Shown here piece after piece: positions 14,380-23,897 of a DNA stretch of 64,000 bases (its first letter is position 1; each line of letters begins with the position of its first letter). Made by a program: the position numbers and the translations under genes. The DNA comes from Phocaeicola faecalis (GTDB lineage: Bacteria; Bacteroidota; Bacteroidia; Bacteroidales; Bacteroidaceae), in assembly GCF_021730445.1 (NCBI RefSeq), contig NZ_JADNRM010000020.1, positions 1 through 64,000 on the forward strand. The letters run 5' to 3'. The notes beneath the pieces were generated by a model. That model searched no databases and was not told the origin of the DNA. It saw only the letters and a program-made list of their open reading frames with translations.

Positions 14380-15510
14380 TCAGAAGCAAGTATCGTAAAA
14401 ATCATATAAACATTTGTGCACAAACCCCTGCTCATACCTGGAAGCAATCCACTTACGGGCATTCTTTGCAAGGGCATTGCGATAACCGGCATCAAGCATA
14501 CGCTTCATGGCATCATAAAGAGCATTCGCATCTTTTGACGGAACAATCGTACCATTTACACCTTCTATAATTATCTCGTTAGCACCATTAATGTCAGTCA
14601 CAATCTGAGGCAAGCCCATTGCTCCGGCTTCTATGACTACATTCGGAAATCCCTCCCGATAAGATGCAAGTACAGCCACATCCGATGCCGCAAACCAAGG
14701 ACGCACATCACCCTGAGAACCTACACTTTCAATGGCATCATTATTTTTAATGAGAGAGAGCGTTTCAGGCTTAAGGGGATCGAGATGTGCTTCATAACTC
14801 CCAACAAGAACCAGACGTGTATTACTGTTTTCCCTGTTCAACCTCACAAAAGCCTCTACCAATTCATTTATGCCCTTATCCCCTACAAGACGTCCCACTG
14901 CAATAAAAGTACAAACACCCTCTTTACGCAATCGTCCGACCTGTTCCATAACTTCCTGCGTCTTGTCAAAACGTTCCAAATCTATTCCGCGACAGTTTCC
15001 GTAGCCCAATACTTTCATGGGTTTCCTTGTAATTCCATTACTTAAAAGGTCCTTCTTCACTCCTTCTCCTTCAGGAATAATATGTGTGGCACAGGCACAA
15101 GTAAGCCGGTCTGTCATCATAAGAATTTTCTTTTTCACCCCGGCAGCCGTGGGGAATACCAATCCGGTAAAGGTATGCACACGTACAGGTACACCCGCCA
15201 TCCACGCAGCCATCATACAGAGCAAACCGGCTTTGGGAGTCATGGAATGCACCATCTGTGGTTTTTCCCTACGGAATGTATGCCATAACCGCCACAAAGA
15301 CTTTATATCTTTAACCGGTGAAATATGGCGTTCCATATTCACTTCTATACACTTTATATCGGGATGGGACTTATGTACTTTTTCCCATTCGGGACCGGAA
15401 GATGACAATAAAATTACTTCATACTTTTTTTGCAAATCAGAAAGCATACCTGAGACAAAACCTAAAGACTGAGGTACTGTGCAGGCACGAATTATTTTTT
15501 GTTTTGGCAT
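14380..15510 (-). CDS. Glycosyltransferase family 4
   Basis: This 376-residue GT-B glycosyltransferase acts on the lipid-linked repeat unit at the inner membrane face. The N-terminal domain has HSMTPKAGLLCMMAAWMAGV and VRVHTFTGLVFP, as in PglA/WcaI-like capsule transferases. The C-terminal domain has FIAVGRLVGDKGI, LVLVGSYE and the donor-binding VLASYREGFPNVVIEAGAMG (about residue 285), with the E...E pair typical of GT4. It overlaps the upstream gene by 19 bases. It is the last gene of the main capsule block before the island. Confidence 0.9.
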   Translation of the reverse strand: MPKQKIIRACTVPQSLGFVSGMLSDLQKKYEVILLSSSGPEWEKVHKSHPDIKCIEVNMERHISPVKDIKSLWRLWHTFRREKPQMVHSMTPKAGLLCMMAAWMAGVPVRVHTFTGLVFPTAAGVKKKILMMTDRLTCACATHIIPEGEGVKKDLLSNGITRKPMKVLGYGNCRGIDLERFDKTQEVMEQVGRLRKEGVCTFIAVGRLVGDKGINELVEAFVRLNRENSNTRLVLVGSYEAHLDPLKPETLSLIKNNDAIESVGSQGDVRPWFAASDVAVLASYREGFPNVVIEAGAMGLPQIVTDINGANEIIIEGVNGTIVPSKDANALYDAMKRMLDAGYRNALAKNARKWIASRYEQGFVHKCLYDFYDTCF

Positions 15511-16211
15511 TTTTCTAATTCCACTTTATTTATTTGTAAGTCATCAGCATTCAACAAACACACAGTATGACCGCCCTTAGATTCATCAAACACATAGCCA
15601 TCGTATTTCTTCTCAGCCAACAACGACTTAAAAACAGAACCATTTTCAAAATCTGTGAGTACTTGACCCAAATAAGCAAATGGAAGCAAAGGAGCACCTA
15701 TATAATCATTAATAGCAGCTTTAAGCGAGAACACCAAATTCGTGTATCGGCGACTCTCTTCATCATCTGTAGCCTGACGCATACCGTCCAACGCAACCAA
15801 ATACTCCCCATACATTTGTTTTACACCATCCAGCCGCTTACGATTTCTGCCTTCGTGTATCACAAATCCACAATCAAAGACAGGAATGCCTTCATCCAAC
15901 AAGATATCTATTATATCCACGGATTGCGTCACATACAGTGCCAAATTTAATAATAGTAAATTACGTTTTACTTTTACTTCCGTCAACCAATACCCATCTT
16001 TCCCATTCCTATCAATAGATACCTTAGCAGTATTCCTTGCCACTTCTTCATTTGAGAAAAAGAAGAAAAGTCCGGCTTGATTTTTTCGTTCACCCATTCT
16101 TTCTTCCGAATACTCAGGATTCACGAATGTCGTTGTCAGTTCGGCGGGTGGTTTTATTATATCGTAGCGATAAAGAAAGTTTCCTTGTTCTATATAAGAC
16201 AAATTAGTCAT
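15492..16211 (-). CDS. Uncharacterised protein with RES/ADP-ribosyltransferase-like pattern
   Basis: This 239-residue soluble protein is embedded among the glycosyltransferases. The family is not certain. The order of motifs resembles RES or ART-fold NAD-using proteins: FLYRYD near the N-terminus, GERKNQAGLFFFFSNEEVA (a strand-turn with Arg, then helix) near residues 38-60, and near the C-terminus KYDGYVFDESKGGHTVCLL followed by LQI, as in the DG-Y...(V)FD-xQI ending of such folds. It could modify a protein or metabolite by ADP-ribosyl transfer, or be a degenerate relative. It overlaps the GT4 gene by 19 bases, so it is co-transcribed with the capsule. Confidence 0.5.
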   Translation of the reverse strand: MTNLSYIEQGNFLYRYDIIKPPAELTTTFVNPEYSEERMGERKNQAGLFFFFSNEEVARNTAKVSIDRNGKDGYWLTEVKVKRNLLLLNLALYVTQSVDIIDILLDEGIPVFDCGFVIHEGRNRKRLDGVKQMYGEYLVALDGMRQATDDEESRRYTNLVFSLKAAINDYIGAPLLPFAYLGQVLTDFENGSVFKSLLAEKKYDGYVFDESKGGHTVCLLNADDLQINKVELEKCQNKK

Positions 16212-16318
16212 GGTTAATAGAAGGTTGATAGTAATTGTTAAGATTTAAATGAAAATAGCCATTTATCATTTTGTTGGACTAAACAGTTATAAGAAACATA
16301 ATTATTTAAAATAAGCTG

Positions 16319-17245
16319 TTAGCGAATCCTATAGCCAATACCAATCTTTCTAATCTTACGATAGACAAGATGACAAGAGTATATAAAAGCATTATAAGCA
16401 TCAACACGATTAATAGCTATCATCTTAAAAGCAGACTTTAAATCATAGCGAGAAAATAGATAATTTCTAAATATCTGAAGATTAAGCATAAGGTATATTT
16501 CTTTTTGCTCTGTTTTAGAAAATGCATCTATATATTTTTTAAAGTTCTCAATAAACTTAGCTGTTAATTCTTCATAAGTCACACCAAGTGTTCTTTTTTT
16601 AGGGAAAGCATATATACACAATTCTATACCGGGAACATAGGCTATTTTATATTGAGAGGCAATGCGAGCAAAATATTCCACATCCTGATTCCTTTTGAAT
16701 GACTCGTCCCATAAGCCAATATCCTCAATAACAGACCTACGAACCATCATATTAGAACCTGCAGCCAACCAAACATTTCTTTTTAATTGTTCTTTGAGAA
16801 TGTTTCCTTGTATTGTTTCTACAGAAGTATAGAGCAATTGATTTCCCAATTTACACTCATAATTGGTGTAACAAGCTCCCCAACTATTATCCAAAGACTG
16901 CAATGCAGAAATTTGCTTTTCAACCTTCCTAGGATAAAATTCATCATCATCGTCAAGAAACATGATAAAATCTCCTTTTGATGCCCCTATCCCTGTGTTA
17001 CGAGCTGCAGAACCGTTTTTATTTTGCTTATGTTGTATGTATTGGACACTTCTATTACCCATAAATTGTTTCATTACATTTTGAGTTTCTTCTCTTTCTT
17101 TAGAATCGGGGGAATTGTCATCCACTACAATAATCTCACAGTTTTGATAAGTTTGATTGAGTACACTATTTATGGCACGTAGTAAAGTGTCAGCATGTTT
17201 ATATGTTGGTATAATTACTGAAACTAATTTTTTCATTTTTTCCAT
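16319..17245 (-). CDS. Glycosyltransferase family 2
   Basis: This 308-residue GT-A enzyme contains the N-terminal nucleotide-sugar signature VSVIIPTYKHADTLLRAINSVLNQTY (DDNSPDS follows) and the metal-binding FIMFLDDDDEFYP at about residue 95. NGSAARNTGIGASKGD is the usual GT2 spacer. It adds one sugar to the lipid-linked repeat. It overlaps the upstream glycosyltransferase by 13 bases, and AT content is high, as in its neighbours. Confidence 0.92.
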   Translation of the reverse strand: MEKMKKLVSVIIPTYKHADTLLRAINSVLNQTYQNCEIIVVDDNSPDSKEREETQNVMKQFMGNRSVQYIQHKQNKNGSAARNTGIGASKGDFIMFLDDDDEFYPRKVEKQISALQSLDNSWGACYTNYECKLGNQLLYTSVETIQGNILKEQLKRNVWLAAGSNMMVRRSVIEDIGLWDESFKRNQDVEYFARIASQYKIAYVPGIELCIYAFPKKRTLGVTYEELTAKFIENFKKYIDAFSKTEQKEIYLMLNLQIFRNYLFSRYDLKSAFKMIAINRVDAYNAFIYSCHLVYRKIRKIGIGYRIR

Positions 17246-18150
17246 ATAATCAATCCTTTTTTTTGATAATAAGAAATTATGTTATTCAATTGGATATCAT
17301 TCGCATTTTCTATATTAGAATCGGCCAATCTTTCATCATTCTCAAAGCTCATAGGTATGAATGTATAATTTAAATCTATGACACTTATTTTAGTGCCATT
17401 TAGTCTAACCATAGCATTTAAGAAAACATCATCAGCGATGGGACATAAAGATATTGCCAATTCAAGATTCATTATATCTTTATAAAAACAATGAGGAGGA
17501 AATAATGTACCTCCACCAGAACCAAAAAAGATCAAATTTTCATCTACTCCCTGAAAATGAATTTTGTTCCATTTCAAATATTTGTTTAATTGGCCATCAG
17601 CACTTATTACTATTTGCCTAGCATATTTGCAATATACTTTAGTAGGATCATTCAAATAATAGGAATATAGTATTTTTAAGAACTTTGAAGGATAAACTAT
17701 ATCATCATCAATCGTGACTAATATATCATTAGGATATTCTTGAATTGAATAGAAATATTTTTTGTGTGATCTTATATCGCCCTCAACAAAACGTATATCA
17801 AGCCCCTTACTAATAAGGTATCTAAGGCTTTTTGGAATTTGTCTATCTGGAAATTGTTCAAGTGAAAGCCATAATATTAATTTATCAGGCTTTAATGTTT
17901 GTCTTAAAATAGACTCAACAACAATCCAAACTCTATCGATTCGTTTTGGAAAAGAAGTGAATGATATAATTATCTTAGGATTTGAACATTTTGATTCATT
18001 TAAAGATGGAGTTAACGTTATTCTTAAATATAAAGGATAAATATTGTTAACCAAACACCTTATAAGGAATCGAATCACACGACATATAAAATTAAACTCA
18101 CATTTACTAAATCTGATTTGGGCATAAAGCCACTCTAATATATCAATCAT
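17233..18150 (-). CDS. Glycosyltransferase (GT-A fold, DDD motif)
   Basis: This 305-residue protein has KIIISFTSFPKRIDRVWIVVESILRQTLKPDKLILWLS (N-terminal strand and helix) followed by NDILVTIDDDIVYP (about residue 140). Those are the nucleotide-binding and DxD regions of a GT-A transferase. The late part has FFGSGGGTLFPP and CPIADDVFLNAM, supplying the acceptor-side loop and ADD acids. It resembles poorly characterised capsule transferases often annotated only as glycosyltransferase. Donor and acceptor are unknown. It overlaps both neighbours. Confidence 0.8.
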   Translation of the reverse strand: MIDILEWLYAQIRFSKCEFNFICRVIRFLIRCLVNNIYPLYLRITLTPSLNESKCSNPKIIISFTSFPKRIDRVWIVVESILRQTLKPDKLILWLSLEQFPDRQIPKSLRYLISKGLDIRFVEGDIRSHKKYFYSIQEYPNDILVTIDDDIVYPSKFLKILYSYYLNDPTKVYCKYARQIVISADGQLNKYLKWNKIHFQGVDENLIFFGSGGGTLFPPHCFYKDIMNLELAISLCPIADDVFLNAMVRLNGTKISVIDLNYTFIPMSFENDERLADSNIENANDIQLNNIISYYQKKGLIIWKK

Positions 18151-19316
18151 ATTTTATTTTGATTTCTTAAAGCTTCCGATATTCCTATAAATGCGAATAA
18201 AGGCAAAGATGTATTTATAAACACAAAATTTCCACCTACTAAGGAATAGAGTAAAAAAATAAATGAAGCTGATGAATAGGCAAAAGCATTATCCGATTTA
18301 ATTTTAGCAGATTCACAAGTAACTTTAAAAAGTCGCCACATAAATATCGCTAAAGATATTAGTCCAACCATTCCATAATTATAAAATACTTCAGCCCAAT
18401 CATTATGTAATGCAGCCAAATTATGATACTTATTATGCACTCCTTCGAATCCACAGCCAAATAGAAAGTTTTGTGGTACGAATATATCATGAATATCTTC
18501 CCTGAAAAATCTGCTAAGAATATCTGTCCTTCCAGAACCTCCATCTGAAGATATCTCTGCCATTCTGAGTAATAGCATATCAAACCGCTTAACAATTTCA
18601 CTTGTATCCATAAATGAAAAAAAAGCACTGACAAAAGCCAATACTAATACCATAGTCTTAATACCATTTTGCTTAAAATTTATATTAAAATAAAGGTATA
18701 GTAATGCAATTACTCCAATAGAAATAATAGCGCTACGTTTAATTGACAATACACAAATCAAGATTGCCATTAACAAAAAAATAAGTTTTAATAGTTTATG
18801 TTTTGATAAAAATAAAATAGGTAATGGCATTAAAACTTGATAAAAAGCATTATTTTGATGCTGTGTGAAAGCCATCATCTTGCTCATCATTTCTGACCTA
18901 AAATACCTATATATACCAACACAAAAAAATAGCATAAACATAGCTATAACGACTTGTCCTGTCTTAGAACCAATATGTATAAATTTATAAAATACAAGAG
19001 ATACTAAAAAAGGTAATATCGAATATGAAATATATTCAATATAATTATAATTAGGAGAGATAAAATAAAGATAGTGCCAAGATGATATTAAAGCACAGAA
19101 CAACATTACTAATAATGGCTTAATCAAGTATGATGAGCCAACTATATAATTATTGAATATTATTATTATAGAAAATAAGACCAAAAAAGGTGCATACGAA
19201 TAATGCGCCCCTGTTCCTTTTCCAAAAGACACTATAAAAAAGAAAATAAAAAGGATATATATACTCCAATATCTTATTTTACAAGCATCTTTTAAAAATA
19301 ATAACACTTTGTTCAT
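18147..19316 (-). CDS. Wzy-type O-antigen/capsule polymerase
   Basis: This 389-residue very hydrophobic protein has about ten predicted membrane helices. A large hydrophilic loop (about residues 255-310) contains SGRTDILSRFF and NKYHNLAALHNDWAEVFYNYG. The HN(x)W-like loop is usual in Wzy/O-antigen ligase family proteins. It would join repeat units on the periplasmic side. Sequence conservation in this family is weak, so the call rests on topology, the loop and its place in the operon. It overlaps the upstream acetyltransferase by 4 bases. Confidence 0.82.
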   Translation of the reverse strand: MNKVLLFLKDACKIRYWSIYILFIFFFIVSFGKGTGAHYSYAPFLVLFSIIIIFNNYIVGSSYLIKPLLVMLFCALISSWHYLYFISPNYNYIEYISYSILPFLVSLVFYKFIHIGSKTGQVVIAMFMLFFCVGIYRYFRSEMMSKMMAFTQHQNNAFYQVLMPLPILFLSKHKLLKLIFLLMAILICVLSIKRSAIISIGVIALLYLYFNINFKQNGIKTMVLVLAFVSAFFSFMDTSEIVKRFDMLLLRMAEISSDGGSGRTDILSRFFREDIHDIFVPQNFLFGCGFEGVHNKYHNLAALHNDWAEVFYNYGMVGLISLAIFMWRLFKVTCESAKIKSDNAFAYSSASFIFLLYSLVGGNFVFINTSLPLFAFIGISEALRNQNKI

Positions 19317-19852
19317 TTTCTCATTTTTATTAATTTAGCCGGATTTCCTCCAACTACAGAATACTCAGGAAAATCTTTGCTCAACAAAGCACATGCGCCT
19401 ATGATACAGCCTTTACTAATATGTCTCCCAGGAGTCATTGTTACATTTCTACCTATCCAACAATCATCTTCAATCGTTGTCCTCGCATACGATTTAATAT
19501 ACCCTTGCAAATACATTGGAATATCTGTTCTATTAAAAGAATGGTTCTGGGATAATATGTAGACATTAGGTCCCATCATTACATATTTACCAATTATAAT
19601 ATTACTAGGAACAACACAATTAACTCCTATACCTGAATAATCACCTATCTCAATAGATAAGCCATTTCCAAAATTAGCTTTTCTTTCTATAGTAATATTC
19701 TTTCCACATTTATAAAATATGCATCTACATAATAGCACTCTAATTTTATTTGACATTCTTCCAAAAGGCTTACTATAGGAACTTGGCAAATAATAAGCTA
19801 CTGAATAGTAGAGCATTAAACAAACAATTTGCTTTAAACTACTTTTTTTCAT
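19313..19852 (-). CDS. Hexapeptide-repeat acetyltransferase (WcaF/maltose-O-acetyltransferase type)
   Basis: This 179-residue left-handed beta-helix enzyme has visible hexapeptide turns (IGDYSGIGVNCVVPSNIIIG, IEDDCWIGRNVTM). The catalytic His-containing loop is ILSQNHSFNRTDIPM (about residue 105), and the closing turn is VVGGNPAKLI. It probably O-acetylates a sugar of the repeat using acetyl-CoA. It overlaps the pyruvyl transferase gene by 14 bases and the polymerase by 4, so it is tightly embedded in the operon. Confidence 0.9.
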   Translation of the reverse strand: MKKSSLKQIVCLMLYYSVAYYLPSSYSKPFGRMSNKIRVLLCRCIFYKCGKNITIERKANFGNGLSIEIGDYSGIGVNCVVPSNIIIGKYVMMGPNVYILSQNHSFNRTDIPMYLQGYIKSYARTTIEDDCWIGRNVTMTPGRHISKGCIIGACALLSKDFPEYSVVGGNPAKLIKMRK

Positions 19853-20951
19853 TTGATAATGATTTTATTATAAAGTCTAAAGACTCCTTTCTTTTTTGTT
19901 TCAAAATTATATCAACAGAAGCATAGTCTATATCATCAAAACAAGTTGATTTTTCATAAAAATCATCAAAACTATATACTAATCTACTCTCTAATTTGAA
20001 TTGAGATAAAACAGTTTTAAATCGTTCAATTCCTCTTTTAGGATTTGCATAAATAATAAATGGTTTTCTTAAAACAATAGATAAAACCATTCCATGAAAA
20101 GAATCTGTTATTACAAATTTTGAATAATAGAAACTTGCCAACCAATTTTCAATAGAAGGAATAAATCCATTTTCTAATTTAGGATTTGCAGTTAATATTT
20201 TTAGCCCTAACTTAGACGCGACTGTTCCAATAAGTTTTGTTTTATCTTCAGTTTTATCGAGAATATAAGTAACAAGTCCGTCTTTTTTAGTTACATTAAT
20301 ATTCTTAATCAATTGAAAGTAATCTTGATTTTCTAAAAGAAAAACAGGATCCAATACTAAAGTAGGAGTTACACCTAAATATTTTTCACAAATAGCTATG
20401 GATATATTTTCTCTTACTGAAATAGCATCAAACTTTTTAATTAATTTGGCACATAAATCTTGCTGAAATCCATCTTTCATCCAATCCAATCTTCCAGAAG
20501 CAGCATAAAATATTCGCTTAACATTTAAATCTCCTGTAAAATTAAGAAATGTATGTGGAAAGTAAGATTTAAGCCACACTTGATCACTACCAACAATATA
20601 TGCGTCAAATTTGTAAAACAAAGATTTACTTAATTTCTGACTGGAAGATATATATTCGGTGGTAGATATATGTTCTGCAATAAAAGACTGTAAATATTTT
20701 GTCTGATACAGAAATTCCTTCCTAGACAAATTAACGTTAAAAGCAGTTGGAATATTTTTCATTCCTCCGATATAATGCTGCATATTCCGCTTTATAAATG
20801 ATATAAGCCTATAAATATAGGATTTATCATTATGCCAATCTATCGTAAGCACTTCATGACCCATTCTCTTTAAAACTGTCTGAAGAGCATAATTTTGAAG
20901 TATTCCTCCATAATTTGTCCTTAAAGGATGAGTTAATATACCTATTTTCAT
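19839..20951 (-). CDS. Polysaccharide pyruvyl transferase
   Basis: This 370-residue protein belongs to the CsaB/WcaK-like polysaccharide pyruvyl transferase family. It has an N-terminal KIGILTHPLRTNYGGILQNYALQ, the central AYIVGSDQVW, and C-terminal ITDSFHGMVLSIVLRKPFIIY with the conserved D-SFH donor-binding motif. Such enzymes use phosphoenolpyruvate to form a pyruvate ketal on a sugar, giving the polymer a negative charge. The Fe-S protein gene just upstream is its regular partner in many capsule loci. Confidence 0.9.
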   Translation of the reverse strand: MKIGILTHPLRTNYGGILQNYALQTVLKRMGHEVLTIDWHNDKSYIYRLISFIKRNMQHYIGGMKNIPTAFNVNLSRKEFLYQTKYLQSFIAEHISTTEYISSSQKLSKSLFYKFDAYIVGSDQVWLKSYFPHTFLNFTGDLNVKRIFYAASGRLDWMKDGFQQDLCAKLIKKFDAISVRENISIAICEKYLGVTPTLVLDPVFLLENQDYFQLIKNINVTKKDGLVTYILDKTEDKTKLIGTVASKLGLKILTANPKLENGFIPSIENWLASFYYSKFVITDSFHGMVLSIVLRKPFIIYANPKRGIERFKTVLSQFKLESRLVYSFDDFYEKSTCFDDIDYASVDIILKQKRKESLDFIIKSLSNEKK

Positions 20952-20959
20952 ATTTATTA

Positions 20960-22135
20960 TTATAGCAATTTGCGAACCATCTGTTTTAATCGAAGAATAC
21001 CAACTTCAAAGATAGAAGGTTTCAGTATTAATAAAAACATCGGTATTGCATGTATACCAATTATTTTATATTTCATCCAAAATACTGCTTGTTCTTTCAA
21101 CTTAGTTGTAGATTTGTAATAGCACACGTTCCTTTTTTTAAATAAATTTGTTTGGTCTACTTTTTTATATCTGATATTTAATTGCCCCATTAACTGAATA
21201 GCTTCCTTTGTATGTGCAATAACAATACTTATCCCTTTATTATCATCCAGCTCTGGACATTCTTTTTCTACACCCCAAAAATCCCCTAATGTAAAATCAC
21301 TATTAGATTTTCCTTTTTTGGCAGGACATACAAAACATGATGGTCTTATAAAAAGATTTTTAAGAAAGCCTTGCATATAAATATTGTCTTTAGCAAACTC
21401 CTTACATAGTGTACTTTCAATATTATCGTATTCTGACCAAATATTAATCTGATATTGTCTCCATCCATTTTCTTTATCCCTAAAATTAGAGTGCAAATGT
21501 AATTTTGAAATATCACAAAAACCTTTTTCAAGCGATAGAAAACGAAGATAATCGTTCCAAACCATAGGGCTTGGAACTCCATGACATACTATATCCAATG
21601 TGTACAAGTTAATATAGCTAGCTTTTAAAAATAATTTTAATCCAGAAATTTGGCAAGGTGTACCAGAAAAAAGGACTAATCTTCCATTATCTAAAAATGT
21701 CTTAGCTTCAATAAATGTATTTCCAATAAAAGACTGCACATATTTACTTCCTCTAAGTTGATAAATATCATTTTTTGACTCAACACTAGTATGAATGACT
21801 GTCCCATGATTATCACACTTGGCACCAAATACTACTCCCCCCCTCTCTATAATAAATTCAGCCAATGAAGTAAAAAAACCTCCAGAGGAACTTTGTCTTC
21901 TGATTTCGTCATCATTATGAATTGCTGCATAAGCATTTTTTATGATCCTAGGTTCGTTTTGATTCAAAATTGGGCAAACTTTTTCACACAATCCACAACC
22001 AATACACAAAGAATTATTAACTTTAGGATATAAAAAACCCTCTTCATCTTTATACATAAGAATACATTGTTGAGGACAACGCTGAGCACAAGCACTACAA
22101 CCGCAACACTTTGATTTATCTTTTATAACTATCAT
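20960..22135 (-). CDS. Coenzyme F420 hydrogenase/dehydrogenase beta-subunit-like Fe-S protein
   Basis: This 391-residue protein has two N-terminal [4Fe-4S] ferredoxin motifs (CCGCSACAQRCPQQC and CIGCGLCEKVCP, within the first 60 residues). An FrhB-like domain follows (SSGGFFTSLAEFII, GSKYVQSFIG, LFSGTPCQISGLK, IVCHGVPSP) and a late C-rich site, CFVCPAKKGKSNSDFTLGDFW. Members pair with pyruvyl transferases in bacterial polysaccharide loci, where their role is unproven; a redox step or a sugar reductase has been supposed. ATG 22135 puts the Fe-S motif close to the start; ATG 22201 would add 22 residues of uncertain value. Confidence 0.85.
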   Translation of the reverse strand: MIVIKDKSKCCGCSACAQRCPQQCILMYKDEEGFLYPKVNNSLCIGCGLCEKVCPILNQNEPRIIKNAYAAIHNDDEIRRQSSSGGFFTSLAEFIIERGGVVFGAKCDNHGTVIHTSVESKNDIYQLRGSKYVQSFIGNTFIEAKTFLDNGRLVLFSGTPCQISGLKLFLKASYINLYTLDIVCHGVPSPMVWNDYLRFLSLEKGFCDISKLHLHSNFRDKENGWRQYQINIWSEYDNIESTLCKEFAKDNIYMQGFLKNLFIRPSCFVCPAKKGKSNSDFTLGDFWGVEKECPELDDNKGISIVIAHTKEAIQLMGQLNIRYKKVDQTNLFKKRNVCYYKSTTKLKEQAVFWMKYKIIGIHAIPMFLLILKPSIFEVGILRLKQMVRKLL

Positions 22136-22334
22136 TTTATTCAGAATTCCAAATGGATATTGACAAAACTTAGGAAGAACTCTTTTTCCAACATATATCA
22201 AAAAATATGTAATTAGTAATCTAATTATAAACGAGAAAATATATTGTAATTATAAATTCTAATTAAACAACAATGCATCATTACCAACACCATTACAATT
22301 AATCCGCACAAGAAATCAAAAGATTAAACTACTT

Positions 22335-23873
22335 TTACAAACTATATTTAACTCCAATCTTAGAAAGTATGATATTGATAGGTGAGCGAAACAAACTTCG
22401 CTCATAATCATTCATAGAAAATTTCCAAAATAATGGAAGATATACTATAGAGAATAAAACCACTCCCATTATTAATGTTATAATATCGAACTGCACTCCA
22501 AAATAAAATATTACAACAGTACCAATAAAACCGAATATAACAGGAACAACAGACATCTTCAATATGTCATTCCAAAATTTCAAAATATCCAAATGAATTA
22601 TTCTTTGGTAATAAATATTCATTGCTATGATTTGTCCTGCGATTAAAGCTAAAGCCGTACCTATAGCACATCCTATTCCTCCATATAGCCTTGCTAAAGG
22701 TATTGAAATTCCTAAACTAACAATGGCTATAATTATATATAGAATAGAACGAAATTTCATCTGATTTTTTGCTTGAAGAATAATTATACCTAAATTTTGT
22801 ATTAATGGTATTATTAATGGAACAAAAAGACATAAAGTTATCCAATATGCATTAGCATAATCAGAACCAGCCCATAGAAGAATAAAAGAATGACCAAATA
22901 CAATAAATACTACCAATATAAATACCATGATAATATATTGCACACGACCGCTTTTTATGAATAAATTAGAAATCTCTTTTTCATTGTTTCCTTTAACCAC
23001 CATTGTCGTTATTTTGGGTAAGAATACGCTAGAAATTGCTGTAGAAAACATCATATACATATGCTCCAATTGAATTGCCACAGCATAAACAGCAACTTCT
23101 GCCGCACCTTTAAATATTCCCAATATTAATTGTCCTGTGCTCCAATAAATTCTATCCATGATACAATTCAAAAAGATCCAAAAAGAGTAAGCACCAACCT
23201 CTTTTAAAAAATTCCATTTAAATCGTGCGAATTTAATCTTAATATGAAGACGATTCTTGCAATACCAAGCATCTGCAATCAATGAGAATACATTAAAAAG
23301 AGTGATAACAACTACCATTGTTATAGCCTTATATCCTACAGCTAACAATATTACCATTACTAATGGATTAAGTATTATACGCGCTAAATTGACAACACGG
23401 TTAAAAATAAATTTTTCATAAGCTGTAATGATTGATTTCCAAATACTCATAGGAAAAGTAAAAGCCATATTGAAAATCATCAACAACATCATAATTTTTA
23501 CTTTATATAGGTCATCTGAGGGCATTGTTGCATCAAATAGCAATCCTATATTCTCATAAAGCAATGCACCACCTACTATAGATATTAACCCTATAACACT
23601 GTAAAGAATCAAGAACATACCAAACATCTCATACTGTTCTTCTTCTTTACCTTCTGCTTTATATTTAGCAGTATAGCGGACTATAGCATTACCAAATCCA
23701 AAATCCAAAACGGTTAAATAAGACACAACAGAAGCCACCAACGAGTAGAGCCCATACTCATTCTGACCCAATGTACGCAACATATATGGTGTATACAAAA
23801 GACCTATCACTATATTTAGTCCTATAGCCACATATGAGAGTACGGCTCCAACTTTTAATTGACTAACAGCCAT
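22335..23873 (-). CDS. Polysaccharide flippase (Wzx/MOP family)
   Basis: This 512-residue polytopic membrane protein has about 12-14 hydrophobic helices. The N-terminus (YVAIGLNIVIGLLYTPYML, GLYSLVASVVSYLTVLDFGFGNAIVRY) is characteristic of the PST/Wzx branch of the MOP exporters. It flips the undecaprenyl-linked repeat unit across the inner membrane for the polymerase. A gap of about 200 AT-rich bases follows before the Fe-S gene. The dehydrogenase lies 24 bases upstream. Confidence 0.93.
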   Translation of the reverse strand: MAVSQLKVGAVLSYVAIGLNIVIGLLYTPYMLRTLGQNEYGLYSLVASVVSYLTVLDFGFGNAIVRYTAKYKAEGKEEEQYEMFGMFLILYSVIGLISIVGGALLYENIGLLFDATMPSDDLYKVKIMMLLMIFNMAFTFPMSIWKSIITAYEKFIFNRVVNLARIILNPLVMVILLAVGYKAITMVVVITLFNVFSLIADAWYCKNRLHIKIKFARFKWNFLKEVGAYSFWIFLNCIMDRIYWSTGQLILGIFKGAAEVAVYAVAIQLEHMYMMFSTAISSVFLPKITTMVVKGNNEKEISNLFIKSGRVQYIIMVFILVVFIVFGHSFILLWAGSDYANAYWITLCLFVPLIIPLIQNLGIIILQAKNQMKFRSILYIIIAIVSLGISIPLARLYGGIGCAIGTALALIAGQIIAMNIYYQRIIHLDILKFWNDILKMSVVPVIFGFIGTVVIFYFGVQFDIITLIMGVVLFSIVYLPLFWKFSMNDYERSLFRSPINIILSKIGVKYSL

Positions 23874-23897
23874 TACAAGCTATTTTATATAAATTAA

